Below, in pieces: positions 1 through 11,421 of a stretch of 64,000 nt of DNA. The translations under genes and the position numbers were made by a program. The stretch comes from Nothophaeocryptopus gaeumannii. Its lineage: Eukaryota; Ascomycota; Dothideomycetes; Mycosphaerellales; Mycosphaerellaceae. The first letter of the stretch is position 1, and the number at the start of each line of letters is the position of its first letter. The notes under the pieces are model-generated. The model was not told where the DNA came from. It saw only the letters and a program-made list of their open reading frames with translations, and ran no database searches. The stretch is from positions 620,001-684,000 of the forward strand of contig JASISA010000041.1 in the NCBI GenBank assembly GCA_031771865.1, in the 5' to 3' direction.

Positions 1-1
1 C

Positions 2-334
2 TCTCAGAGCCTCAACGGTCTGCCCTGGGTTGACGGCGTAGGCCGATCGCCCTCGCCTCCACAATCTGGCTACAGTCGAAAACGACGGAGATCAGACGAC
101 GATCGCCCATTCTCTGAGATCTCGGCCCGTGGGCGAGCCGGAGGTCCAACGTACTTCATCGATGCGCCGCACAGACCACCGATCAGACCTCCTAGGACGA
201 AGGCCTCATATCGAGATCAGCATGATGTGCTGCATGAAGTGGAAATTTTGGATATTGCAGAGGAGAGGGCGGAGATGGCGAGAGGGGACGAGGGGACGCC
301 GTATAGTCAGAACAGGACTGCCAGTCTGTGGTGA
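2..334 (+). CDS. C-terminal fragment of an unknown protein (5' partial)
   Basis: An open frame enters from the window edge and ends at TGA 332-334, giving about 110 residues. It is rich in Arg, Ser, Pro and Asp, with a basic patch (RKRRRSDDD) near its start and an acidic helix-like stretch (EVEILDIAEERAEMARGDEG) near its end. This looks like the low-complexity tail of a larger protein, perhaps cytoplasmic. I do not recognise the family and see no domain. The frame is supported only by its length and by the absence of stops from base 2. Confidence 0.45.
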   Translation, partial: SQSLNGLPWVDGVGRSPSPPQSGYSRKRRRSDDDRPFSEISARGRAGGPTYFIDAPHRPPIRPPRTKASYRDQHDVLHEVEILDIAEERAEMARGDEGTPYSQNRTASLW

Positions 335-933
335 GGTTCGTCGGAGGCAACATCCTGCGAGATTTGTAGCGTTGAAAAGCAACAGGAGGTACGGCGCCAC
401 GAACAATAATGTTTATGGAAATGAAAGCTGGAGGAACTGGACTGATTTAACAGCACGGCGCTCGGGTCGGCGCCGGATACGAACTGGACAGGTACGAGGA
501 GATGCAAACCCTCTCAAGAGGTTCTCTTGTTTTTTGGCTTGTTTCTGGTTGGCAATGAAATGGTCTCCGGACTCACCAATAAGCGGCATCGTGCGCGTAG
601 GGTAGAAGGTAGCCGTAGAGGAGATGGAATAGGTAGTATTGATACAATCATTCCTGAAGAGCGCCGTCGCAATGCTTGCTTGCCCAAATGTACCCTCCCA
701 ATGCGTCTATACATGCAAATCTTCGTCCGCGCCGAGTCCGCTGGGAGGCGGCCTAGAATGAGCTGCCTCGCTGTCGTAAAATTCGCGTCTCTTCCGCTCC
801 TGCAGAACGCCGTGCGTGCGCCGCGCTCGCAAGACCACGAAACAGCAACACGCGCACAGCTGTTTTACCCTCTGCGTTCGCCTCGTCTTCCCCACCATCG
901 TACATTATTCAATACATCTTTTTCCGTCATCTC
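335..933. other. Convergent intergenic region
   Basis: This stretch lies between the 3' ends of the preceding plus-strand gene and TIM23. It contains only short unconvincing ORFs on both strands. I see no RNA gene and no repeat; it probably holds the two 3' UTRs. Confidence 0.4.
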
Positions 934-1684
934 TCACTCTTCGAGGATGGTCGTTCGTATCACCTGCGCACATGTCAGTCTCAAGCTCCCCTAATGCATC
1001 CATGTCCTCATGTGGAGATTGACTTACCGCCCATCCACCAGCAACAGCCGCAACAATCCCACCCGAAATCGCCATCGGCCTTACACCCCGTGTGCACTTA
1101 AACACTGCTCCACTAATCCCTCCGGCCGCAACTGAATTCTTCCAGTCATGTTTCCCCCGATAATACCCAATCGTGCTATTAACACCATTATACATCATCG
1201 CCACGACTCCCGCGCTATTTCCCAAAAACGGCCCTCGTCTCGTGATCGCGTTCAGCGCAGAATTCAGCCTGAGCTTCGGCGGCGCGGATGCTGGTAGACG
1301 GTTCAATCCTTCTGCTAATCCCCATGCTCCTCCTAGCGTTAGACCCGTGAGGTACGTGACTCCCGTGCCATAGCACAGATCATCTGACCAACCGCGGGAG
1401 GGGAGGAGGGAGCGGGAGCCGGGTAGGTCGGAGAGAATATCGTCGTCGAGGGTTAGGTAGTCGAGGGTATCGGTGTTGATTCCTGCCAACGGGTGGAGGG
1501 CTGAAGGGTCGAAAGCGCCGGGTGTGATGAATGAGCCGACATCTTCTGCTGTGGGGGTGGTGTTTGTGAAGGTCGGTTGGACGGCGCCTGGTATTTGGTT
1601 GCCGGCTTGGTCGTGGAGGGTGTCGGTTGGTGCTGATGCGGGTTGTGTGGATTTTTTGCCGGTGAAGACGTCCCAGACTCCCAT
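934..1684 (-). CDS. TIM23: Mitochondrial inner-membrane translocase subunit Tim23
   Basis: Model: complement(join(934..963,1028..1684)), 228 aa. Tim23 is the channel subunit of the presequence translocase that imports matrix and inner-membrane preproteins. The N-terminal half is hydrophilic and would face the intermembrane space. The C-terminal Tim17/Tim22/Tim23 domain begins near residue 98 with WSDDLCYGTGVTYLTGL and carries glycine-zipper membrane segments (GGAWGLAEGL, GGISGAVFKCTRG, GGIVAAVAGGWA). A 64-bp intron (964..1027) has donor GTAAGT, branch CTGAC and acceptor GCGCAG, phase 0. Removing it gives the C-terminus VIRTTILEE. Reading through the intron adds an implausible tail. The start at 1684 (MGVWDVFTGKK) has no in-frame alternative before the conserved region. 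The gene shares a short promoter with the divergent gene at 1954. Confidence 0.9.
964..1027 (-). other. TIM23 intron
   Basis: The donor is GTAAGT at 1027, the branch CTGAC lies shortly before the acceptor, and the acceptor is CAG ending at 964. Phase is 0 and length 64 bp. Splicing replaces a read-through tail with a nine-residue conserved-looking end. Confidence 0.8.
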
Positions 1685-1953
1685 TTTGAGGAACGCGTGT
1701 GTATATATTCGCTAATGGAGATGGACGGTCCAGGGAGCGAGGGGATGCGACAGTGAGGTCGGTGGGTGTAAGTGATGATGTCGTGAGAGTTCTTCTGGGA
1801 AAAAGTGACCATGAGCCGAAAGGGAGAGACGCCGCGGCCGACGAACGACGAACGCCGAAGTTCGGGCGGGAAGAGCCGCTGGGACTTCGACCGCCAACGC
1901 GTTGGAAGAATTTCTCTCTGAGCCATCAACACCATCGACGACCTGTGGACTGA
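1685..1953. promoter_or_regulatory. Bidirectional promoter region of TIM23 and the THADA/Trm732-like gene
   Basis: Only 269 bp separate the two divergent start codons, so the genes must share upstream sequence. A TATATA run lies just upstream of the TIM23 start (about 1702-1707). Two ACGCGT hexamers (near 1695 and 1898) are present, although this hexamer is about as common across the window as chance predicts. Confidence 0.5.
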
Positions 1954-4900
1954 ATGAATGCGGTCCAGCAACTGGTCACCGCAGTTGAGAGTGCCGCCAT
2001 GGACGCTCGCAGTGGACCTCGTCTGCTAGACGAAACCCGGCTGAAGCAGATCTCGAGATCAGTTCGAACATATGTGCCCTCAGAGCCAACATCAGGCTCT
2101 AGCCCTGACAGCCACATCGAGTATGGATCATATGGATATCTATACCAGCCATGTACGGATGGCTGATGGGTAAGTAGAAGTTTGGAAGCTCTCCTACACG
2201 ACGTTGTCTACACAAGCAGCTCTTCAACATGCACCGGTTCGCACCGAGTGGCAGCGTGGAACACTCTCTGCTCGTTAATCGACCAGTCCTTGAAATCTGG
2301 CCCCGATCAAGCTAAGCTCATAATCTGGCAGCAAGGCGTGTGGAAACGATCATTGATATTATATCTGAACTACGCACAAAGCGCGGCTCCGAAGTCGTCA
2401 CGACAATTGCTAACCACATTGACCAATGCCATACGAAAGGAGTCCGATATAGACCTGGTGCCTTTGAAGGACGGTGCCATCCAGGTACTGACAAAATGCC
2501 TGATTGACTACGAGGATCCGCCACGAGCGAAGGCAAGCGCTCAGCTACTTAGCAATCTTCTTCAGAAAGACGTTGTTTCCGTCCAAGAAATTCTCACTAC
2601 TACTGCCGAGGCCGGAAGGGACAAGGACTCGACAGCAAATCTGCAAGCTCTCTTGGAGATCCTTTTCCACTGGCTAGGAAAGGGCGATTTCGGCTCCACG
2701 ATTGGTAGCCTCGTGTCGATCTTGTTGGACAAGTTTGGCGGAGGTGGAGAGCAAGCATCTCCTTCACTCGCAATTTCAAATCCACTATGGGCTTCGCCAC
2801 TTGAAAGCGCGATCAAACTAGGAGCTGTACACACGGACGACCTTCGAGTACATATCCTTCCCGTACTCTTCAAACGCAGCTTTGCGGACTTCCGTCCCTT
2901 TATATACCTTCAGGGCTTGGATGCGCTTGTATCCGGGACTGTAAACAAATACAACCTCGCGGGCATGTCCCCTGGACGAAACGATGGCCTCCTGTACTCG
3001 GCGCTGCAGACTGGGAAAGAAATGGGCATGCTGCAGGAGTCAGATTCAAAGCAAGTCAAGGTCTCCGAGTCTACAATCTATCTGCCGGAAGCAGCCACGA
3101 GCAAATTACTGTTTCAGAAGTCAAGAGCTGCGCGATTGACGGGTTTGTCTTTGATTATCACCTCGCCTGCTTCGACTAGGCCATTCTCAGAGACAGCACT
3201 GAAGACCTTGAAAAAGGCTCTGCAAGTCCTGGTCGCTGATGTAGATGCTGATTTTCGGAGCGACGTCTTCAGCGCATTCCAGCGCCTGCTCGATCGCATC
3301 AGGTCCATCACCGCGTATCTCAGCCGATCTTCTCCACCTGCTGGAGATGAGACCGAAGCCAAACCCGCCGGGAACTGGAAGTCTACGAAAGCAACGCTTG
3401 ATCGACATCGAGATTTCGTTCAATGGCTGCCGCGATTTCTGGCTCATGAGCTCAGGCCAACAGCAAGTTATCAGAGACATATCTCGGCCTTGAAGTGTCT
3501 CTCCATCATGTCCCGAAGCGGTCTTGATACACGCGTGCCTCCCAATTTGTGGTCCAAATCGGCGCAAGGGGAGACAAAGTGGAAATTCAACTTGGACATT
3601 CTCTCGCACGGCCTCCAACGTCTCTTGATTGACCTCTTGCTCGATCCTTTCGATGATGTACGGCAGACGTCAGCTTCAATTCTTGGTCTCTACTGTTCGG
3701 GTACTCAACAAAGCCTCATTAGCTCTAGTAACCTCAGAAGTGCTCGTGAGCGCGCAGAGCATAGAATGTACATCACAGGCAGAGCCGATCAGGCAGACGG
3801 TGTGGCGCATCTGTATGCACTACTTGACAAATCTGCAGATTTGGAGCAGTCCATGGCTCAAGCTCCAGCCATTCAAGATCATGTATTGGCACTGCTCATG
3901 CCAAGATTGAGTCAACTACTTTTGGCCGCAAGGCAGGATCTTGCTGAGGCTGTGGAGAAGTATCCGCTCCATGGCTGTCTGACGAGCTTGAGATATGTGC
4001 TCGCTCAACGATCTGTCGAAGAGATAGGTCATTTGCGATCGGAGCTGATCAGTCAGATGTCTGAGGTCTGGGAAGTTGTCAAGCCAATACTTTGCAACGA
4101 CGCTCCTGAGGGATATGTACCCGATGAGCTTGAGGGCGGATTGGACACAACAAAAGAGACGCTCAGCTACTGTTGGCGAGCTCTGAAGGAGGCAAGCCTA
4201 GTCCTGAGCGTCCTTCTGTCGAAGCTTCCAGCAGCCTCCAGCGGCAACAGCAACGAGGCTTTCGACCAAATGAGCAAACTATGCTTCACACAGCTCGCTG
4301 AGCTACGTCACCGTGGTGCTTTCTCGACTGTCGCTCAGACATGGACGGCATGCTGTCTCAAGAGCAAATATTTCGATCAGGACAACGTCACACAGCTCCT
4401 TCGATCCTCTTATTCACAGGTGATGGAGATGCTACGAAATAATGTCACAATCAACACCCGGCGGTCAGCGGGTCTGCCATCACTGCTGTCCGGAATCTTG
4501 GCGGGCGATGTCGCTGGTGACTTGATGACAAGCGCGTTCGAGGATCTCGACGCCATCGCTAGGTACGACGTGGACGCTGTCGCAGCCGAGGAAGGAAGCC
4601 TTCCTCAAGTCCACGCTATGAATTGCCTCAAGGATATTTTGAAGAACTCCAGGCTTGGCGAGCGATCAGAGCGATATTTGCCAACGACGCTCAAGCTCGC
4701 TGCTGATGCGTTGAGGTCAGATGTGTGGGCGATTCGGAATTGCGGACTGATGCTGTTTCGAGCAGTCATCGACCGTCTTCTGGGGACAAGCGAAGCTCAT
4801 CTGGAGGAGAACTCTCATGTCCAGAAACGAATCTCCGCCGATGCTCGTCCCGAGTTGCTCGATGTTGTGTTGGACTTACTTACAAAGATCGACGCACGCA

Positions 4901-6855
4901 ACGCAGTCCGATACGAGGGTGTCTTCCCTGCTCTGCAACTTCTACAGCTGACTCGAGTGCCGAGTGACCGGCTTTTGGAGACGAGAAAAGCCGTTCTGGC
5001 TTTGACGGCCACTCCTTCGTGGCATGTCAGAGACAAAGCCGCTCGTGCACTCTCTTCTCTCGCGAGTGGTCCAGAAGTGATGATCGAGCTGGGTCAAGTA
5101 CTTGCTACAGAGTATACTGCAGAGAATGCGCTGCATGGTGCTCTACTCGCAGCGCATTACATGCTGAGGCAAGCCATGCGCGCCGTTAAACCATCAACTT
5201 CTGCTACCAATGCAGAATCAATGGAGGTAGCCGTGATCATTGCTGCATGCAGAAGTGCTTCAACGACTGCTTGGCGTCACTTTGGCTCTGCCAAAAGCCC
5301 CTTGACAAAAGCAGCTTGTCTGGATGTTTTGCGTGCTTGTTCAGATCTTGTGATACAGGTCGAGCACGCATCTTCTGATGGAAAGCTCCAGAAGGCATTG
5401 GAGCGGCTCGATCTGGATGAACCTTCACCAGAATTAAACCGGCCTTCCTGGGCTGATGTACTGAACCACTCCCTCCAGGATCCCGGTTCAGCGGTCCTCC
5501 GACAAGCATGGGTACGCCTGGTTGCATCGCAGCTCCCGCACGCCACATGGGAGGAGACCGAAGACTATCTCGACCTCCTCAATGACCTCCAACATCACGA
5601 TGGAGATGCTTGTGTTCACTTCCTCCACGCATTGCATCAATTGGGTCGCCTTCCTAGAGCGACATCGGAGCATGTCGCAAAGCTGTGTTCAACCATTATA
5701 AGCGGCGTCGCAGGAATTGAGCTCAAGTGCGAAGCACAGAAGACTATTCTTGAACTGTCTGCCAGATCTTCTGTCGTGGCGAATCCCTTCGAAAACTCGC
5801 TGTTAACAGGCTACTTGTATCAAAAAGACTGCAACCAACAGTTTGCTGACCAGTGGCTTCAGCTCCAGTCGATCAATCTGAGCAAGGGCGCCAAGACTAG
5901 CCTGGGTAGCATGGACGAGGCAATGATACAAGACATATGCGCCTGGGTAGACGACTGTGCCTCGGCAGTCAATGGTACTGGCGCACATACCCGTGAAGCA
6001 GCAGCTGATGCGCTCGATCGCGCGCAAGATCTATGGCAGAGATTGAGAACGGAGACAAGGCTGCAGTTGCACTTCTTGCGACTATGCATTGCTGTCTACG
6101 ATCTGTTGAACGATGACGACGAAGACATCCGACTACTAGCTTCAGACATCGCCAGTCGAATCTACGTTCAAAACGCCGACGAAGCCTCTTCTGAAACCTT
6201 CGTGCCCATCATTGCCAGCCAACGACTTCTTGGCTTCTGTGTGGACAAATGGCCCTCAAGTCCAGAGTTGATCTTAACAGCATTCTCTCGCGCCTTCGAC
6301 ATCACCGACGCTGAAACAGAGCCTGTTGCCGACCAGTTGGCAAGGTCGACTCAAAGCGACAACGCCCTCTTCGCGGAAGAGAAGCAAAACCTCTACATTG
6401 ACGAAGCAAAGGAGATTAAGACTTGGTCACAAGTCCTCCAGCGTCTCTCTCCTCAAGCGATCCCATCAAACCTCAATACGAAGCTCGGCCACTGGGTCGA
6501 TCAGAGTCTCGAAACATTCGCAACACACGCGCGAGAGAACCCCGATGGTGCACTCGGCTGGAGCACCGCCTCTCACGTCTTCGTGCTTGGTCTGCAAGTC
6601 ATCTATGGAACTGAAGTCCTCCTTTCCTTCGCTTCACAGGAAGTGAGAATTCCAGTAAGGCCTTCAGAGCTGAGACGGAAACTGTATGCTTGCTTTTCAG
6701 CTTTTGAGCCAGGCATGTCGGGAGAGAATGGACAAGTCAATTGTCTATGGTGCTGGGAGATTGAGAGAGTGTTGACGGAGAGTGTGGCGAATAAAGTCAG
6801 GACTGTTGGGGATTTGGTGCAGAGTATGATTCCGATGGAGCAGAATGGGAAGTGA
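1954..6855 (+). CDS. TRM732: THADA/Trm732-like protein, partner for tRNA 2'-O-methylation
   Basis: Model: join(1954..2120,2178..6855), 1,614 aa. The family (DUF2428, yeast Trm732, human THADA) consists of very large alpha-helical repeat proteins that assist the Trm7 methyltransferase in ribose methylation at position 32 of the tRNA anticodon loop. Diagnostic blocks are DDVRQTSASILGLYCSG, TRRSAGLPSLLSGILAGD and RSDVWAIRNCGLMLFRAVI in the central third, followed by HEAT-like helices to the end. The long frame is interrupted near its start by TGA 2164-2166. A 57-bp intron (donor GTATGG at 2121, branch GCTGAT, acceptor TAG ending 2177) removes that stop and joins the ATG at 1954 in phase. An acceptor three bases later (2180) is equally in frame. 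The protein is probably cytoplasmic. Confidence 0.85.
2121..2177 (+). other. Intron 1 of the THADA/Trm732-like gene
   Basis: This 57-bp intron contains the in-frame TGA at 2164. Its branch-like CTGAT overlaps that stop. The acceptor is TAG at 2175-2177, with AAG at 2178-2180 possible as a NAGNAG alternative. Confidence 0.65.
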
Positions 6856-7981
6856 GTAACACATCATGGATGTGGGTGGTGTTGATGACAACAAGGATAA
6901 TCACCTCCAATCGGTGGCTTTGAGTTTTGTAGTGATGACTTTAGCTTCATTGTCATTGCGACTCCCTCGTGGGAAGAAGGAAGAGGAAAGGTTGAAAATC
7001 AAGGCTGTTGAAATTATATATCTCACAATGTGGTCCAGGCGCACAGCCTTGCGCACGGAATAGGCAAGAGCGATACATTGGACTCAAATAGCGACTTCAA
7101 TGAGTCCAGGACACATAACCGACTTCATTCTCTCATCTCCGGCCACGTCTCACAATCGGCCAAGCATGTCTGATGTTCCCACAAGGCTATTTGCTCAAAC
7201 GACTACACATCATCTCCGCATACCGCGATGCATAACGAGGTCATGGTCTCAATGGTAAGATCCTCACCGAGCCTAAATTTCAACACAATGCGCACTAGGT
7301 AAGTGAAGATAGGCAGCTGTCGAGGAACGCAACGCTACGTACAGCGGGCATTGTCAAGTCGTGAGGAATGTTGGTTCGAATCCACCCTGCTCCATGTTAC
7401 TTTTGCTTCTGACAGAGGATGAAATAGTATGTTAATTGTAATGATAAAGACGAGTGAGCATGTAGACAAGGGATGGTGGTCCGCAAGACTTGGAAAAGAG
7501 TTGGTGGGATGGTGCTCTGCAAGATGAGGAGCAATTACACATACCTCGTACAATGTACGAGGTGTGTGGGTAGGCTTCGGTCTCTCCTAATGTCGGGGTG
7601 CTTCGCTCTTCGCACGTCCAGATACACGGGACCTTATCCTTTGTATGGTGTCTGTAGGAGATTCTGGGAACAATTTCGTCTTACGAAAGGCTCTGATCCA
7701 CGCCCTGTCGATGAAAGTCGTTTGTATTGGTAGAAGTGTTTTGGTTGTTTGTCGAAGTAGTAACAAAGTCTGGCTCCTGGTTGACTGAGTCTCGATCCAG
7801 CCCAGCGAGGTTTTGGTCTTCACTTTTTCGTCGAGTTGTAACGTACGTCGCGACAGACGTCTCATGTAGGAAAGTGAGTGTCGCTCATCGACACACAGAC
7901 AACCCCACTCGCAGTGTCTCCTGGACTCTGGCTCTCAGGGAGAAAGCTTGCTTCCGCTCTGAATCCCTTGTCTCCTATTGC
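6856..7981. other. Intergenic region with a B-box-like element
   Basis: No convincing gene is visible. The only feature I can support is an exact match to the RNA polymerase III B-box at 7373-7383. The remaining ORFs are short, and both strands look non-coding. Confidence 0.4.
7373..7383 (+). promoter_or_regulatory. B-box (TFIIIC site)-like sequence without a recognisable tRNA
   Basis: GGTTCGAATCC matches the eukaryotic B-box/T-loop consensus exactly. A T-arm can be drawn with one mismatch (7370-7386). No 5' acceptor strand pairs with the following CTGCTCC, and no good A-box lies at normal spacing. It could be a tRNA relic, an isolated TFIIIC site, or chance. Confidence 0.35.
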
Positions 7982-8173
7982 TCAGCGACCTCGACCAGAA
8001 CTTCTCCCTTTAGCCTGTAGTCATATGTCAGTAGGTCCTCGCAATGTTCTCTGATAGTGAGAGGATTCGCTTACGATACATTCTCCGCAGGCAGAACCGC
8101 TTTGCCACACCCAGTTGGTACATGCATGGCTGTTGAAGTAGAGGCAACGGAACCTGTTGTACGCCCCTGACAT
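7982..8173 (-). CDS. 43-aa four-cysteine microprotein, copy 1 (two exons)
   Basis: Model: complement(join(7982..8014,8075..8173)), 43 aa, with a 60-bp phase-0 intron (donor GTAAGC, branch CTGAC, acceptor TACAG). Exon 1 encodes 33 residues with the core NWVWQSGSACGECI. Exon 2 encodes ten residues, AKGRSSGRGR. Cysteines are at positions 10, 18, 29 and 32 (C-x7-C-x10-C-x2-C), a spacing that could bind zinc or form two disulfides. There is no signal peptide. The case for a real gene is the paralogue at 27,927, which has the same length, cysteine spacing, core, intron position and phase, and nearly the same C-terminus. I do not recognise the family and assign no function. The basic Arg/Gly tail might contact nucleic acid, but that is a guess. 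Confidence 0.75.
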
Positions 8174-9135
8174 GGTGATCGAGGGATGCTGGTTCGCGGT
8201 TCTCAGAATAAGGGAGCGGGGCCTTGACTGGGTTGGGGGCATTTGTACTTTGGAGCTGTTGGATGTTTTGCAAGTCGGGTTGTTGATTCGGGATGTCGTC
8301 CGGACTGACAGAATGCACACAATGCCCTTATATGTCCCCCTGTATTCTCTTCGTGTGGGACCTACCGTCCTGAGTATTGAGGCCATGGCGCGCGTGCGGC
8401 GCCTGTGGCATGCGGCGTCGAATCTCGGTTCGACGCAAAGCAACGAAGGCAGCGACTGTCAGCGGGCAGTTGTCGAGGTATGGCACGGCCTTACGCCTGC
8501 TGTGCCCACGGTACCTCTCCTCAACAGAATAATCCAGCGATATTCGGCTCGTGCCGAGGAACACGCGTTTGGAGAGCAGACCGTCGAGACTATTGCGACG
8601 AATGCAGAGCCGCTAATACCTAGGAGACTACTGAGTTAAGACACTACCCACTATAGAGGCCGACGAGGCAGGTAAGCCAGGCACAGCTCGTTCGTCCAGG
8701 CCTGGGCCTTGGTAGTACTGCCTTGATCCCCTCAGTTGTCGATCCCAGCCTGTGCCTGATGAGCGTTGCGACTGTCGCTTGGGACCTGGGAAGCCCATAC
8801 GGCTAGGGAGTTGCTCCATTGTCGCCTTACTAGCTGCTTGAGTCCAGGATTTTGCGGAGGGCCCTGACCTTGGACCGATATTGGCTGCTATCTCCCCCCG
8901 GTTCTATACGAAGACTCAAGTCCTTGCGAGAAGTTGCAAGCGGATATCGCCTCAACAGTCTGCCAAGAGTAAAGTTTACAATGGTGAAGGACTTCGGAAG
9001 GACAAAAAGTATCCGGAACGGAATCCCGCAAGCCTCCGTCAGATGATCCGTACTCTGAGTGCGCCGAAGCAATCTATTAAATCCATTAGCGCTATCTAAC
9101 GACATTGTGTCAAAGTTCGCGGCCTTTATAATTCA
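8174..9135. other. Intergenic region
   Basis: This lies between the 43-aa gene and the 3' end of the sulfotransferase-like gene. Several 60-160 codon frames exist on both strands, but none has recognisable motifs or splice support. Nothing else is visible. Confidence 0.35.
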
Positions 9136-10251
9136 TCAAGGCGAACGCCCGATGCCTCTTTTCACGAGCTCAGAGACGTGAGCTGCCGACCCCTTCAGCA
9201 TCGAACCCAATGCGGATCGCCACGTCGCCAATCCAACACCAATGGCAACAACGGCAGTGAAGACGCTGACGTTGCGAATGAACTCTTCCTGATTCAACTT
9301 TGCCCACTGCTTCTCCCTCTCTGCCCAGTCAGCAGCATTGTTCGTATTTGGGAAAGGCTCGGGTGGAACTGGCTTGTCGAGAAACTTGCTTGTGATCAGA
9401 ACATTGCCACTCAGTAAGCCGAGAAATACTCACCTTGCACAGAGGTTCCCACCCGTCTTCCACAGTCCATTCCAGTAGCCTTTCTTTCGGGACCAGACCT
9501 TTGATCATGGCAATATGTTCTCGATGGATCCATTTGCCGTTTCGCCGAATAGCAAGAGCCAGGTTCGATCCATCTGTTTGCCGGAAGAGGAGAGCCCAAA
9601 GGTAGTTCTCGTATACATTCCAGCTCCAGAAACCTGTCCATGTCGAATGAGCCAACGAACAAAGCACCCAGTTCTCATTGACCCCTCCGATGCGTTCGAT
9701 GGCGCTCTTGTGCCAAGCATCGAGGTCCCTGCGAGTGTTGAGTATGACCTTTGCACCTGGATACGCAGCGATCATCTCGGCTGCGAAGACTGAGCTCGCT
9801 GCGTCTGTGACCGCGACTGAATGACCAAGGATGGCATCGAAGTCGTCTGCCGTGATGTTGCTTTCGCCATCTTTGTCGCCGTACCACTTTTTCTTTGCTA
9901 GACGGACCCATGCTTGGGAGTAGTTAGGTGTTTCGAACAAGATATCCCAGCCCTATGCTAGTTTTAGATGAAGGCTTCTAGTCAGACAAGAGGACGCGTA
10001 CATGGTAGGTGTGGTCATAGCCAAGCTTTAGCAATGCAGTCTGCAAAGACTCTGTCGCAGATCGTGGAACTGCACCGAAAGTCAGCCATCCACGACCGCC
10101 TTCCACGGCTATCTCGACACTCACATCCAGGACAGATGACTTGCATAGGCTTCGAAGGGTCGCGCTTTCGCGGCGGAGGCTCCGGGGCGTGGTATATGGT
10201 GCTCTCAAGGAAGCGTTGAATGTAGCCGGAGTTCCCGAAGAGTGCTGGCAT
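9136..10251 (-). CDS. Sulfotransferase-family P-loop protein (fungal Sulfotransfer_4 type)
   Basis: Model: complement(join(9136..9384,9434..9952,10002..10069,10125..10251)), 320 aa. Three introns of 49, 49 and 55 bp have good donors (GTGAGT, GTACGC, GTGAGT), and all phases close. The family is the fungal P-loop group often labelled 'NAD-dependent epimerase/dehydratase' in databases but structurally sulfotransferase-like. The nucleotide (PAPS-type) loop spans the exon 1/2 junction and reads PGFPRSATESLQTALLKLGY. The next block is HGWDILFETPNYSQAW. A central block AYPGAKVILNTRRDLDAWH matches the 3'-phosphate-binding region. The protein ends with a hydrophobic segment (VFTAVVAIGVGLATW) that may be a C-terminal membrane anchor. 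Substrate is unknown. Confidence 0.8.
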
Positions 10252-10704
10252 GATGACTTGTGTCTGTGATGGTAAAGCGCGGGGTTCTGGGAGAGGAAGT
10301 GAGAATGCAGAGGACTGTAACGTTATCTCCTACCTGGCGCAACGTCGTACTACCGCAATAGTCTGCTGATTAAGGACCAGGAGCTAGTTCTAAAGTCTGA
10401 CAGAAGGATTGTGGCCCAGAAATCTTGTGCCTCATGTGCCCGGTGGTCCCTCAAATATCCACTCCATGACATACGAATAGACCCAGAAAGGGACAAAGCG
10501 GGACAATAGTCAAGGGAGCAGAGAGGCATAGACTTGTACGATTGGGTGGTGAAGGTGAGATATCGCGTTGTTATGTCTCCCCTAGCAATCGCGCTCACCG
10601 TACACGATCCATGCCACTTTCCTTGGCCACATCTCTCTCAACACACGGATGCTCCTCCTATAATATGGACACGATCAGCTCCTCAAAATCACAAGAAACT
10701 ATCA
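10252..10704. other. Intergenic region
   Basis: This lies upstream of the sulfotransferase-like gene and downstream of the SDR pseudogene. I see nothing else in it. Confidence 0.35.
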
Positions 10705-11421
10705 CTACGGGACTACTCCATCTTCATCAATCATCAATCCATGGACATCCTCCTTCGGCGCCGTAGCACCTCTCACAATTGCCTTGGCCCCATCCCTCGG
10801 ATCCTTAGGCGCACTATTTCCATTGAAGCCAGTATTATTAAATCCAGGTCCAATCCAAGAGTGAAAGACGCCAGCCCGGACGTCGTGAATTGGACCCGTT
10901 TGCCGCCATGGACTGTGGACTTGCGGAGAAGTGGCAAGAAGGCCGTTGTGACGACTGCGTGGCTGAAGACGTTCGTGTCATATGTATGGGCGAAGTTTTG
11001 GCGAACAATCTTCCAGGAGTCTTTCGTCACGCGTGGGCTCTTGGCCTGCGATACCGGCATTGCTCATCTGCTCCATGTCAGTATGCACTCCATTCGAGGT
11101 GCATTTGATGTTTGGACGTACCAGGATATCCAGATACCCAAATTTGGGTTGCACAATATTCACGGCCGCTTCGATGGAGGAGTCTAAGGTAATGTCGATT
11201 TGAAGGGGTTCGATGTTCTCGGCCTCCACATGCATCGAGCTATCTGCCAACATTGCCTGTATTGCCTTCTCTGCCTTCTTCACATCTCGAGCTCCCATTA
11301 GTACATGGTACTTTCCAGTAGCAGCCATCTGTTGAGCGGCATAGTAGCCAAGACCTTGATTGGCGCCTGTGATGAGTACGAGCGACTTGTATGGCGGCGG
11401 TGACATGATGGTTGAAGACAT
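10705..11421 (-). pseudogene. Short-chain dehydrogenase/reductase pseudogene
   Basis: The N-terminal half is a good Rossmann fold, with TGANQGLG near residue 19 and ARD after the second strand. A clean 54-bp intron (11068..11121; donor GTACGT, acceptor GAGCAG) precedes the NAG motif (SNAGIAG). Soon after, around 11,030, the frame breaks: the conserved continuation (QNFAHTYDTNVFSHAVV) is in another frame, while the first frame stops within 25 codons. Around 10,860 about 50-60 residues are missing, including the catalytic YxxxK. The C-terminal part (PGFNNTGFNG to GLMIDEDGVVP, stop at 10705) is in yet another register relative to the middle piece. This is a decayed gene, unless the frameshift is a base-call error. 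The internal deletion would remain in either case. Confidence 0.65.

Noticed and set aside
1453..1971. 172-codon minus-strand frame over the TIM23 start and its promoter
   Set aside because: Low-complexity composition in another frame of TIM23 plus promoter sequence; not protein-like.
7322..7394. Candidate tRNA around the TTCGAAT loop
   Set aside because: No 5' acceptor strand complementary to CTGCTCC, no convincing anticodon stem, and the T-stem has a mismatch. Kept only as a B-box-like site.
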